Shown: positions 9,483 to 18,308 of the stretch, piece after piece
How positions within the stretch are numbered: the stretch's first letter is position 1
How the letters are laid out: each line of letters opens with the position of its first letter
Assembly (NCBI GenBank): GCA_963784065.1
Contig: CAWAQA010000009.1
Coordinates: 186,001 to 250,000, forward strand
From: CAWAQA01 sp963784065
GTDB lineage: Bacteria; Acidobacteriota; Vicinamibacteria; Vicinamibacterales; UBA2999
Direction of reading: 5' to 3'
Length of the DNA: 64,000 bases
The notes under the pieces: model-generated
Database searches by the model: none
Told to the model about the DNA's origin: nothing
The model's input: only the letters and a program-made list of their open reading frames with translations
Translations under genes and position numbers: made by a program

Positions 9483-10514
9483 GACGCGACTTGCTCCTCT
9501 ACCTTTCGACTCGTAACCGGCAGGCGCACGACGAACTGAGAGCCGGCGCCCAGCGTGCTCCGCACGGAGATGTCGCCGCCCATCATGCGGCACAGGTGCC
9601 GGCTGATCGCCAGCCCCAGCCCGGTGCCGCCGAAGCGGCGCGTCGTCGAACTGTCCGCCTGCACGAACTCCACGAACAGCCCCTGGAGCTGTTCCTCGCT
9701 CATTCCGATGCCGGTGTCCGTCAGATCGAAGACGATCCACTCGAGGTCATCGGTCCACTCGCGCCGGAGGAGAAGCCGCACGCTGCCCGCCTCGGTGAAC
9801 TTCGCGGCGTTGCTGAGCAGGTTGAGCAGCACCTGCCTCAGGCGCGTCGGGTCGGACGTGATCGTGCCGATCCTCTCGCTGCCCTGCACCTCCAGCGTGT
9901 TGCCGCGGACGTCGATCAGCGGCTGCACCGTCGTCAGCACTTCTCCGAGCAGCCCGCGCACGTCGAAGGTCTCGAGACCGAGCGTCATCTTGCCCGCCTC
10001 GATCTTCGACAGGTCGAGCACGTCGTTGATCAGTGCCAGCAGGTGCTTGCCGGCGTTCTCGATCTTCTCGAGGTCCCCGACGGCCTGGGAGAGCCCGAGC
10101 GCCGCCGCATCCTCCTGCAGCAACCCGCTGTAGCCGATGATGGCGTTCAACGGCGTCCGCAGCTCGTGGCTCATGTTCGCGATGAACGTCGTCTTCGCCC
10201 GGTTCGCGGCTTCCGCCTCGTCGCGCGCGCGCGTCAACTCGCGTTCGGTCACCTCGTGCTCGTGGATGGACCGCTCGGCCGGCGTCGAGATCCGGCGCTG
10301 CCCGGCAATCGACAACCCGAACGCCACGAGGGCGGCGCCGCCATACACGACGCAGACGAGGAGCGCATAAGCCAGGGTGCCCTCGACGTCCCCGTTCGAT
10401 CCCACGTACCTGGAGCCCGATCAACGTCGCTGCGGCCAGTCCGAGAGCCGTGAGGCTGACGAACGTCGAGAGCAGGATCAACTTGGCGCCGATTGAGAGG
10501 CCGACCGGACGCAT
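9479..10514 (-). CDS. Membrane sensor histidine kinase, frameshifted
   Basis: About 345 residues. The start ATG at 10514 opens with a membrane segment (SIGAKLILLSTFVSLTALGL), then near 10400 the frame changes and a second hydrophobic segment follows (LAYALLVCVVYGGAALVAFG). A HisKA domain has the phosphoacceptor His in FIANMSHELRTPLNAIIGYS. The HATPase_c domain has the N box LNLLSNAAKF, G1 DTGIGM and G2 GTGLGLAIS. There is almost no periplasmic region, so the signal may be sensed in the membrane or by a partner. It sits 21 bp after the small DHp-like gene and overlaps the receiver gene by ATGA, so it probably phosphorylates that receiver and the REC-GGDEF-EAL protein. Confidence 0.9.
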
Positions 10515-10535
10515 GTGCTGAGCAGCCCCTGCCGA

Positions 10536-10754
10536 CTAACGAACGAGTTCCGACTGGGAGCCGGGGCCGACCATGTCGGCAAGAACCCTGGTCAGCCCGG
10601 CCGCTTCGTGTCCGGCACGGATCATCTTCACCAGGTCCTCGCGCATGGGGTCGGACTCCTCCATCCCCTCGAGCAGCATCTCGGCGCGACCCACGACAGA
10701 GCCGACCAGATTGATGATCTGGTGCGCCATGCGAGGGACTTCCTCAAGGACCAT
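10536..10754 (-). CDS. Stand-alone DHp (HisKA-like) mini-protein, 72 aa
   Basis: A 72-residue protein made up almost only of what looks like a histidine-kinase dimerisation/phosphotransfer helix pair. The stretch MAHQIINLVGSVVGRAEMLL aligns by eye with the AHDFNNLLTVILGYAELLL type of phosphoacceptor helix, and DPMREDLVKMIRAGHEAAGL with its second helix. The His and the Asn four residues later are kept. No ATP-binding domain follows: the stop at 10536 is 21 bp before the start of a complete histidine kinase that has its own HisKA. The frame is open further upstream to the TAA of the kinase-TPR gene at 10875, so the true start is uncertain. It could be a phosphotransfer intermediate like ChpT, a dimerisation partner, or a remnant of a duplicated kinase. 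Confidence 0.6.
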   Translation of the reverse strand: MVLEEVPRMAHQIINLVGSVVGRAEMLLEGMEESDPMREDLVKMIRAGHEAAGLTRVLADMVGPGSQSELVR

Positions 10755-10874
10755 GTCCCCTTTTGAATCGGCGCCCTGGCAGAACTCTTGACCGGCGAAG
10801 AATGGGGCGGAGGTTATCGTGGAGAGACACTCGCACCGTGCGCGCGCGAGTTCCTCAAGTGACTTCCGGCAGCG

Positions 10875-11783
10875 TTACCGGAGGGCCATCACGCCCGCGC
10901 GGGCGCGTGACGTCCAGTCCTGCAGCGCCGACAGGTAGCGGATGGTCGGCATGTCGTCCATGAACAGCATCGTCGCCTCCCCGCGCCTCGTGCTGCACAT
11001 CTCGAACTGGCCAACGGCCTCGTCATAGCGCTGCGACTGCACGTACGCGGTGCCCAGGATGAAATGCGCGAGCCAGAAATCCGTGCGCTCGACGATGTCC
11101 TGCAGGGCGCTGACCGCGCTCGCCACGTCGCCGCGCCGCATGGCGATCTCGGCGGTGACAATCCCGGCGTACGCGCGCGCCTGCTCCGTGGCGCGGGCAT
11201 GCAGCTCGCGCGCAAGCGCGAGGGCGTCGTCTTCGCGGTGCAGCGTGATGTAGAGACGTGCAGCCGGCAGGAGCACGTTGTCATGGCGGCTCGCGTCGAG
11301 CGCCCGCTCGACTGCGGTGACGGCGTCAACGGCCCGCCCCTGCCCGACCCGCGCCTCGGCCAGCGCCAGGTACTTGTTCGCGAGGCCGGGCCGATTGCCA
11401 AAGTGCGCATCGTTGGTGATCGCCAGCTCCAGGATCTTCGCCGCATCGGCGTATCGTCCCTGGTACAGGGCAAGGTCGGCGAGCCCGGACGCAGCGAGCG
11501 ACGCGCCTTCCGGCTTGATGGCGGCCATACGCTCGTAGGGAACGCGGGCGGAATCCGGCGCGGTGAGCGCGGCGGCCATAGCCAGCGGCACGTAGGCCGT
11601 CACGAGCCGCGGATCCGCTTGACAGCCTGCTCGGCTTCGCGCCTCGCGCCCGCCAGGTCACCGGCGTAGACCGAATACACCGCGACATCCTTCCGCAGCG
11701 TCGCCGACGCAGGCGCTTTCTCCAGAGCCCGCCGTCTTTGAGCCAGCCCGGCAGCCACGTTGTTGCCGCTGACGGCGGTGGGG
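10875..11783 (-). CDS. TPR C-terminal part of the Ser/Thr kinase gene (continued after a frame change)
   Basis: This stretch continues the kinase gene upstream (11784-13040). One base out of the kinase frame it is open from SDPTAVSGNNVAAG through ALEKAPASATLRKDVAVYSV and EAEQAVKRI, then near 11615 it shifts again to PRLVTAYVPLAMAAAL and runs to the TAA at 10875. It holds several tetratricopeptide-like helix pairs (LADLALYQGRYADAAKILEL, KYLALAEARVGQGRAVDA, GTAYVQSQRYDEAVGQFEMC). Kinases with a TM segment followed by TPR repeats are common in Acidobacteriota, so this is probably the extracytoplasmic part of one protein. Two one-base indels explain the breaks. It could be a separate gene only if those frame changes are real. 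Confidence 0.65.
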
Positions 11784-11880
11784 TCAGACCCCGGGACGGG
11801 ACGGCTCGAGGCGTCGAGTCGGGCTGAACTGGGTCTGACCCGACGCTCCGGGGTCTGCGGCGGGGTCAGACCCCGCGGCG
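11780..11880. repeat. GGGGTCTGACCCC palindrome cluster inside the kinase linker
   Basis: Two copies of the near-palindrome GGGGTCAGACCCC (11780-11792 and about 11863-11875) and two partial copies lie within about 100 bp, exactly where the kinase gene passes from its TM segment to the TPR region. They encode a low-complexity linker rich in Ser-Asp-Pro. The kinase frame stops inside the copy at 11784-11786 (TGA of GTC-TGA). Confidence 0.75.
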
Positions 11881-13040
11881 GAATCGGATCGGACGTTCCC
11901 GAGGTGCGATCCTCCGACGGGGGCCATGGCCTTCACGTCCATGCGCGCGATCGCCCAGGAGCCGAGGCTGACCAGCACCAGCAACGCGGCGACCGCGGCG
12001 GCCTTCACCACCCGGCGGTTCGGACTCGAGGGGGCGCCGGGCACGGGGCCGTGCCCCCGGCGCGACAGCGTGGCCAGTGCCGCGGCCAGCTCCGCAGCCG
12101 TCTGGTACCGCTCCGTTGCACCCGGTTGCACGCAACGCGTCACGATGGCATCGAGCGCTTCCGGTACCTGGCCGTTGGCCGCACGCGCCGCCGCGGGGGG
12201 CGTCGTCATCCGCGCGAAGAGGTCCGCCACGGCGCCCTTCGGCATGAACCGGGGGCCGCACAGCATCTCGTAAAGAATCAGGCCGAAGGCGTATATATCC
12301 GCGCGGTGATCCACGGTCTCGCCGCGCGCCTGCTCTGGCGCCATGTAGGCCGCGGTGCCGACCACGGCGCCCGCCACCGTGCGCTGGGGACTGCCCGGCG
12401 TACTCGACCTGGCAATCCCGAAGTCCATCAGGAGCGCCTGGTCATCCTCGCCAATCATGATGTTGGCCGGCTTGAGGTCCCGATGGACGACGCCCGCCGC
12501 GTGCGCGGCGGCCAGGCCGGCGGCCAGCTGGCGGGCATACCGCACCGCCGCGGTGACCGACAGCGGCCCTTTCTTGAGGATCGTGGCCAGATCCTGACCG
12601 TTGACGAAGGGCATCGTGATGAACTTGATGCCGTCGATGTCGCCGATGTCGTGGATGCGGATGACGTTCTTATGTGTCACCTTCCGCGCGAGGAGCAGCT
12701 CCGTCTTGAACCGCCGCTGCATGTCCGCGAGCGCCCGGGGGTTTCCTGACGGCAGGCGCAGGACCTTGAGGGCGACTGGCACCCCGAGGTCCCGGTCCAG
12801 CACCTGGTAAACGACGCCCATGCCGCCCACCCCGAGCAGCTTCAGGACGGTATAGCGGGTACCGAAGTCCTGGCCGACCCTCAGCGGACCGGAGGATTGT
12901 GTCGGCGGATCGTCAGCGCCCGCGGCAAACGCCGCCTCCAGGTCCGCAGCGGACCGCGGCCCGCGGACCGCGCCCGCCCCACAGTTCGGACAGGGATCGC
13001 TTGCCTCTGGATTTGGCTGGCCGCACGTGACACACCGCAT
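11784..13040 (-). CDS. Membrane Ser/Thr protein kinase (PknB-like) with N-terminal zinc ribbon
   Basis: 418 residues in this frame. It begins with a zinc ribbon (C-x2-C at residues 3-6 and again around 17-20, CPNCG). A full eukaryotic-type kinase domain follows, about residues 60-325: glycine loop GVGGMGVVYQ, ATP Lys in VALKVL, catalytic loop VVHRDLKPAN, DFG in LLMDFGIARS, APE in AAYMAPEQA. A single membrane segment lies near residues 340-362. The present stop falls in a GGGGTCTGACCCC repeat; one base over, the frame continues into TPR repeats (10875-11783), so the native protein is probably about 720 residues. It heads a minus-strand operon that also encodes a histidine kinase, a receiver and a c-di-GMP enzyme. 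Confidence 0.9.
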   Translation of the reverse strand: MRCVTCGQPNPEASDPCPNCGAGAVRGPRSAADLEAAFAAGADDPPTQSSGPLRVGQDFGTRYTVLKLLGVGGMGVVYQVLDRDLGVPVALKVLRLPSGNPRALADMQRRFKTELLLARKVTHKNVIRIHDIGDIDGIKFITMPFVNGQDLATILKKGPLSVTAAVRYARQLAAGLAAAHAAGVVHRDLKPANIMIGEDDQALLMDFGIARSSTPGSPQRTVAGAVVGTAAYMAPEQARGETVDHRADIYAFGLILYEMLCGPRFMPKGAVADLFARMTTPPAAARAANGQVPEALDAIVTRCVQPGATERYQTAAELAAALATLSRRGHGPVPGAPSSPNRRVVKAAAVAALLVLVSLGSWAIARMDVKAMAPVGGSHLGNVRSDSAAGSDPAADPGASGQTQFSPTRRLEPSRPGV

Positions 13041-13134
13041 CTCTCCGCAATCGGCAACATGCCTGCGGCCCTTCAGGCAAGGGTCGCCAGGTGGCCGGTC
13101 TGCCGTCAGCGGCTGAGGACAAAACGCGAAATCA

Positions 13135-13260
13135 GGCGGTTTTCAAGGGTGACGGTTTGTCGGCAGCTGTCCGGTTTCCGGCCGGGCGTGTGCGATTAAA
13201 GGACTTGCGCAGGTGCCCGATTACTAGCCCACGCAAGGGAAGGCGGCCCTGAAAACCGCC
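13135..13260. repeat. Inverted repeat bracketing the flagellin promoter
   Basis: GGCGGTTTTCAAGGG at 13135-13149 is complementary, with one bulge, to CCCTGAAAACCGCC at 13247-13260. The arms lie about 100 bp apart with the sigma-28-like promoter between them. The right arm would be in the mRNA leader and also forms a small GGCGG/CCGCC hairpin by itself. Confidence 0.55.
13197..13223 (+). promoter_or_regulatory. Sigma-28 (FliA)-type promoter for flagellin
   Basis: TAAA at 13197-13200 and CCCGATTA at 13216-13223 are 15 bp apart, matching the enterobacterial FliA consensus TAAA-N15-GCCGATAA at all four -35 bases and six of eight -10 bases. The flagellin ATG is 87 bp downstream with an AAGGA ribosome-binding site, a normal class III flagellar arrangement. 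Confidence 0.7.
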
Positions 13261-13309
13261 AACGGATTCGGCAAGGACGCCGGCCGGTAGTCAATCAAGG
13301 AAGATAACC

Positions 13310-14118
13310 ATGGCATCGTTCTCAGTCGTCAGCAATATCGCCTCCGCAAACGCCCAGACCAACCTCCAGGCGCACCAACATCGGCCTGAACAAGGCCCTG
13401 AGCCGGCTCTCGAGCGGCTTCCGCATCAACCAGTCGGGCGACGACGCGGCCGGCCTCGCGGTGGCGAACTCGTATCGGAACGACGTGGCGATCATGAACC
13501 AGGGCGTTCGCAACGCGAACGACGGCCTGTCGAAGCTTCAGATCAAGGACAGCGCGCTCGCCAACATCGCGACCGTGCTCGACCGCATGGCGACCCTGGC
13601 GACGCAGGCGGCCTCGAACTCCAGCGGCGTGGACATCACCAAGCTGTCGGCCGAGTACGAGACGCTCATCGAGGAAATCGACCGCGAGGCGGCGGTGGCC
13701 GAGATGACCGGGCGCCGCCGATTTCTCGGTGTTCGTCTCGAGCGAAGCGAGCGTAGGCAACGGCGCCGTGTCCGGCAGCCTGACCGGTGTGACGGTTGCC
13801 GACCTCGGCATGACGCAGCTCACCTTCGCGAACGTCGGCGAGGCGCAGGCCACGCTGGCGCAGATCGAAAACGCCATCAGCAACCTCGGCACGGTGCAGA
13901 ACACCATCGGCACCCTGCAGAACCGCCTGACCTTCGCCATCAGCCTGGCGCAGTCGCAGATTGTGAACACGCAGGCGGCCGAGAGCCGGATCCGCGACGC
14001 GAACATCGCGGAGGAATCGGCGAACATGACGCGCTACAACATCCTGAGCCAGTCCGGCATCGCCGCCCTCGCGCAGGCGAACCAGACGAGCTCCTCGGTG
14101 CTCGCGCTGCTCCGGTAG
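13310..14118 (+). CDS. Flagellin (FliC-like), short, frameshifted
   Basis: About 269 residues, a short flagellin with the D0/D1 helices and little or no D2/D3. The N-terminus (FSVVSNIASANAQTNLQA) continues after a frame change near 13370 as NKALSRLSSGFRINQSGDDA and AGLAVANSYRNDVAIMNQGV. A second change near 13712 leads to ADFSVFVSSEASVGNGAVSG, then the C-terminal helices SQSGIAALAQANQTSSSVLA and LLR. Exported flagellins polymerise into the filament after secretion by the flagellar type III system. No other flagellar gene lies in the window, so this is an isolated flagellin locus with its own promoter. The middle region is shorter than in common flagellins, which may reflect biology or lost bases at the second frame change. 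Confidence 0.9.
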
Positions 14119-14125
14119 TCATCGC

Positions 14126-14182
14126 GTGATTCGCGATTCGTGACCGGTGATTGACCGGTCACGAGTCGCAATCGCAAATCAC
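14126..14182 (+). terminator. Long hairpin after flagellin
   Basis: GTGATTCGCGATTCGTGACC pairs with a nearly complementary arm ending AATCGCAAATCAC, with a central perfect GACCGGT/ACCGGTC core. It starts 8 nt after the flagellin stop. No U-tract follows. Confidence 0.5.
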
Positions 14183-14219
14183 CAGCTTCAATCGTCAACC
14201 ACACGTCGTTCATGGGTGC

Positions 14220-14247
14220 GCGGGCCGGTTCGGGGGGACCGGCCCGC
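14220..14247. terminator. 10-bp perfect hairpin between convergent genes
   Basis: GCGGGCCGGT pairs perfectly with ACCGGCCCGC across an 8-nt G-rich loop. It lies between the flagellin (plus) and the hybrid kinase (minus) and could serve either strand. Confidence 0.5.
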
Positions 14248-14279
14248 GGCATTCGTGATTCATGACTCGATCGTGTGGC

Positions 14280-15903
14280 CTACGCGCTGTTGAGGAGCGC
14301 GCCGATGACGGCAATCAACTCGTTGCAGTCCACAGGCTTCACGAAGTGATGCGCGAAGCCGAGCGCCTGTGACGCGTCCTTGTCCTGCGTCTGGCCATAA
14401 CCGGACACGGCGATGAGATGCGGGAGCCGATCCCGGCACGCGCGCCGAATCTCCCACGCTGCCTCGTATCCATCCATCAGCGGCAACCCGAGGTCGAGGA
14501 TCACCACGTCCGGCATCTGCGTCTGGACGGTTGCCACCGCCGTCGGCCCGTCGTTCACGACCAGCACCTCGGCTCCCAGCCCCTTCAGCACCTCGGCCAG
14601 CAATTCGGCGGCATCGGTATTGTCGTCAACGACGAGCATCCGCACGCCGGCAAGACTGACATCGAGCTGCCGGTCCGGCTCTGCCGCCGGCGAAGGCGCC
14701 GCAGCCGTGGACGCCGCGAGCGGCAGGCGCACCGTGAACGTGCTGCCTTCGCCCGCCCCGGCGCTGTGCGCTTCCACGGTCCCCCCGTGCAGGAGGACGA
14801 GGTTCTTCACGAGCGCGAGGCCAATCCCGAGACCGCCTTCAGCCCGGGCCCGCGTGCGCGCGCCCTGCACGAAAATCTCGAACACGTGCCCCAGGAGCTT
14901 CGCCGGGATGCCGATGCCGTTGTCGTGGACGCTCACGACCGCCGTGCCCTCGTCGGCTTTCGCGACGAGCCGTATCGTGCCGCCGCTTGCGGTGTACCTG
15001 GCAGCGTTGGACAACAGGTTGCTGAAGACCTGGCCAGGCGCGTCACGTCGGCGTCCACGACGAGCCCGGCCTCGACATCCATCACCAGGCGGTGTTTTGC
15101 GTGCTCGAGCGCAGGGGCCGTCGTCTCGACCGCCTTGGCCAGCAGCGTGCAACCTCTACGCGCTCGCGTTTGAGAGTGATCTTCCCGCGCGTGACGCGGG
15201 CAACATCCATCAGGTCGTCCACCAGGCGCTGCAGGCTTTTCACCTGCCGCTCGATGACGGCAATCTCGCGGCTATCCTGGTACAGATTCTTCTGGTGCAG
15301 GAGCCGTACGGCGGTCACGATCGGCGCCAGCGGGTTGCGCAACTCGTGCCCGAGCATGGCGAGGAACTCGTCTTTCGCGCGGCTCGCTTCGTCACGTTCC
15401 TTGAGCAGGGCTGCATTTTCGAGACCCGCCTCGCCCAGAGTTGCGGCGGCGCGCAGCAGCACGGTGTCCCTCTGAGAGGGAAAGCCCGGCACGAGAGACC
15501 CGACCACGAGATGTCCCTGTGCGCCGCGGAACCCGAGCGGGACGTGCACCAGCGTCAGCGGTCCGGCGGGGCTGTCGGCGTTGGCGCATGCAGGGTCGTC
15601 ACACGCGTCGATGATCGCGCCCCACTCGGGATCGTCGATGTCGACGTGCCGCCCGCCGGCGCGGCAGAACCTCACGGCATCGTTGCCGTACACCGTCTCG
15701 TGGATGCGGGCGCACCCGAAGCTGATCGGCAGGACGGTTTCGAGCGCTTCGAACAAACCCTGAAGTACGCCGCGTTGATCGCGCTCGCGCCACAACGCGG
15801 GCAGTGGCAGAAGGCCGAGCAGGTCCCGCATGCATGCGCGGAGTGCCTCCGCATCACCGGGGCCTTCGGTGAGAGCGGCCGTGCCTGGGGGGGCGTCAAC
15901 CAT
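14280..15903 (-). CDS. Hybrid histidine kinase with sensory N-domain, HisKA, HATPase and receiver, frameshifted
   Basis: About 541 residues, apparently cytoplasmic. The first 190 residues resemble a GAF-type sensory domain (VLPISFGCARIHETVYGN, then VHVPLGFRGAQGHLVVGSLV). HisKA follows with the phosphoacceptor in FLAMLGHELRNPLAPIVTAV. The frame is disturbed between about 15050 and 15150, then resumes at VFSNLLSNAARYTASGG (N box) with G1 HDNGIGIP and G2 GLGIGLALV. The C-terminal receiver has DDNTDAAELL, the Asp in VVILDLGLP and the Lys in HFVKPVD. Start ATG at 15903. No partner regulator is adjacent apart from its own receiver. Confidence 0.87.
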
Positions 15904-16098
15904 CAGGAACGGACAGGTGTGATGGCGCCTGCCGTCATCGTCGCGGTGCAGCCTTCGGCACTGATCGATCTTGCGCCCTCACGTCGGCGAATTCAATGTG
16001 GTCGTCCGTGAAAAACAATTGTGCTGGCGGATCATGCGGATGAGGAAGGCAGCTCGTCCTTGGAACCGGCTGAAGCCGGGCGAGCCCTCGATGAGTGC

Positions 16099-17334
16099 CT
16101 ATTCCAAACCGTGCCGGCGCATGCGCACGTACAGCTGATGACGGCTCAGCCCGAGCTCCTTCGCGGCCTTGGACTTGTTGAACCGCGCGTTCTGCAGCGC
16201 TTCTTCGATCATCGCGCGCTCGACCGACTTGAGATCTTCGCGCTTGCGCACCGGCGGGACGACGGGAACGGCACCGGCAGGAGGCTGCGCGCCGACGGCT
16301 TGCGATTGTGACAGGGCGACCGCCGCGCTCAGCGACAGGTGGTCGCTGTAGCCTGTGCGCGCGTCGAGCTCGTCGGTGAGCTGCCGCACGCGCGATTCGA
16401 GCTGCTTGGCGCGAGCCGTGGCTTCGTCGGCGCGGCGGGTCGCTTCGACGCCCCGCTCGCGCAGCTCCTCGTTCAGGCGCGCCTCCTCCGCCAGGCGATG
16501 GTGCGACAGGGCGAGAGCGACATGGTCGCGCGATGCGCCGGCCGACCGCGACATCGGTCGACGAGTTACTTCACCGGCGCGCGCGACATGAAGTCGAGAC
16601 CGCCGATCACCCGCCCGCCGAGCCGGACGGCGAGGCGAAGCGAGGATCGGAATCCCATTGCCAGGCCCGGCTGCTCCGGCTCGCTCGGAAGAGCCGTCGT
16701 GTCATCGACGATGAAGTAGTCGAAGACCGCGGTGAGGTCGAGCGGGTAGGGATTGGGCCATTCGCGCTGATCGTCGACGCCGCTGCTGGCGAGATGCGTC
16801 GCCCGGCTCAAATCGTCGCTGAAAAGGCGAGGCTCAGTGCGTCATGCTCGAGGACACTCTTCGCGATCGTGGCGACGCGGTCGAACACGTCGCGGACGTC
16901 GAGCGCATCGGTGAGCGCGGTGACCATTTCCGCCGCGGCATCGAGGCGCCGCAGCCGATCGAGCTTCGAGTCGAGCGGCTCGTCGCCGTCGAGCACCGCC
17001 GCGGCGCGGCGTGTGGCCGCGTCCACCGCCGCAGCCTGTGCGTCGGAGAGGGGCGCGGAACTACCGAATCCCAGCCACGCCGACGTCGGCAGCGCGCACT
17101 CTGGCAGGGGAAGCGTCAGCACGCGTTCCGCCCCGAAAAAGCGCAGCAACGACTCGGCCGTCTCGGCGCCCGAGCCTTCCGCATCTGTGCGCCGATCCCG
17201 AGCGGGTACCAGTACGTGAACGAGGTGCGATGCGGGCTGACGCTGCGTGAGAAGCCGAGCGCCGACAGCGGCGCGATCGCGTTGATCTCCGCGGCGAACT
17301 CCGCGAGTCGGTGGCGAAACGTTCCTGGTTCCAT
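16099..17334 (-). CDS. GAF and Fis-type helix-turn-helix regulator without AAA+ domain, frameshifted
   Basis: About 411 residues over several frames (changes near 17170, 16815 and 16560). An N-terminal region (FRHRLAEFAAEINAIAPLSA) leads to a GAF-like domain (AAEMVTALTDALDVRDVFDR, then RLAVRLGGRVIGGLDFMS). A coiled coil follows (LAEEARLNEELRERG through LESRVRQLTDELDARTGY). In the sigma-54 activators this resembles, an AAA+ ATPase with GESGTGKE and GAFTGA would begin just after ARTGY. Here only a Pro/Ala/Val-rich linker of about 40 residues separates it from the C-terminal Fis helix-turn-helix (SVERAMIEEALQNARFNKSK, then AAKELGLSRHQLYVRMRRHG). It probably binds DNA but could not open sigma-54 promoters by itself. 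It lies 66 bp behind the MBL-fold gene on the same strand. Confidence 0.75.
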
Positions 17335-17400
17335 AGGTCAGAACCATACCGGGTTCGATGTGCGTTCTCGAGACGCTCAAACCGGGTATCGAATCCTTCG

Positions 17401-18308
17401 TCATTCGAAGCGACTGCCGAGAATCCCGGTGCGGACAAGCTCCGCACGCTGCTCATCGTCATGGCTCGCCACGATGAACAAGGCCCGCTCGCTCCGGGAC
17501 AGTCCGTTGAGCCACGCAAGCTGATCTCTCATCGCGGCCAGGTCCTCGGTGATCCAGGGCGCATCCTTGCCCTGCATCAGCCGAACGCCGTCCATGTGCC
17601 ACGCCGCATCGCCAATCAGGAGGTATCCCTCCCCGACTCCAACGCGATGTAGACCATCTGCGAGCCGGGCGTGTGGCCCGCCGCCTTGATGAGGGCAACG
17701 CCGGGAGCCAGCGGAAAGTACCTGTCGTAGTCAATCACCACGTAGCGCCGGGCCATCTGCTCGGTGAGCTTGATCTCCGGCATCTGGGGCGCGTTCAGGA
17801 GCGTCTGGACCTGGGTTCTCGTGAGGACCGTTTTCGGGGCGCGATCGCCGGCCGCCGGGCCGCGAATGGCGCCGGCGACGTGATCCCCGTGCTCGTGCGT
17901 CGTGACAATGAGCCTGGCGCTCGAGAGGGCGCGCTCAACCTGCTGTGCCGCTTCGGGGAAGTACGGCTCCTCGACGCCCCGGCCGAAGAAGCGGTGCACC
18001 TGCTGGTCCATGCCGGAGTCGATCATCACGGTCCCGTCGGCATATACGAGCTGGAACGCCGTGCGGGCCTGCACACTCGGCTCGGCGGGAGCACCCTTGA
18101 TCGAAAAGTTCTTGGTGCGGCGGCTCTCCGCGAACTTGAGCACGTTGAGGCGCAGAGGCCGCCGGCCCGGCACCAACCCAGCTGTGGATCGCACCTCGGC
18201 CAGGCTGGCGCTCCAGGCCACGCCTGCGGCCGGCGCCTGCGCCGCGACGCCGAAAGGCAGACCGATCCCGACGATCACGATCAGCGAAGCAATAAATCCG
18301 GGCTGCAT
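17401..18308 (-). CDS. Exported metallo-beta-lactamase fold hydrolase, frameshifted
   Basis: About 302 residues. ATG at 18308 gives a normal signal peptide (MQPGFIASLIVIVGIGLPFG, then VAAQA). The MBL zinc motif is THEHGDHVAGAI, with DSGMDQQVH before it and AAGHTPGSQMVYIALESG after it. Near 17620 the frame changes (after ALESGR) and resumes as LIGDAAWHMDGVRLMQGKDA, ending NGLSRSERALFIVASHDDEQ. The zinc ligands appear complete, so hydrolase activity is likely. The substrate is unknown; lactonase- or quorum-quenching-like folds share this motif but nothing here is decisive. A TAGTAT hexamer ends 11 nt before the start. Confidence 0.82.

Noticed and set aside
11784..13040. Ser/Thr kinase truncated by insertion of a mobile repeat
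   Set aside because: The frame is open through the repeats and resumes one base over into TPR sequence, so an indel in a coding linker explains the stop better.
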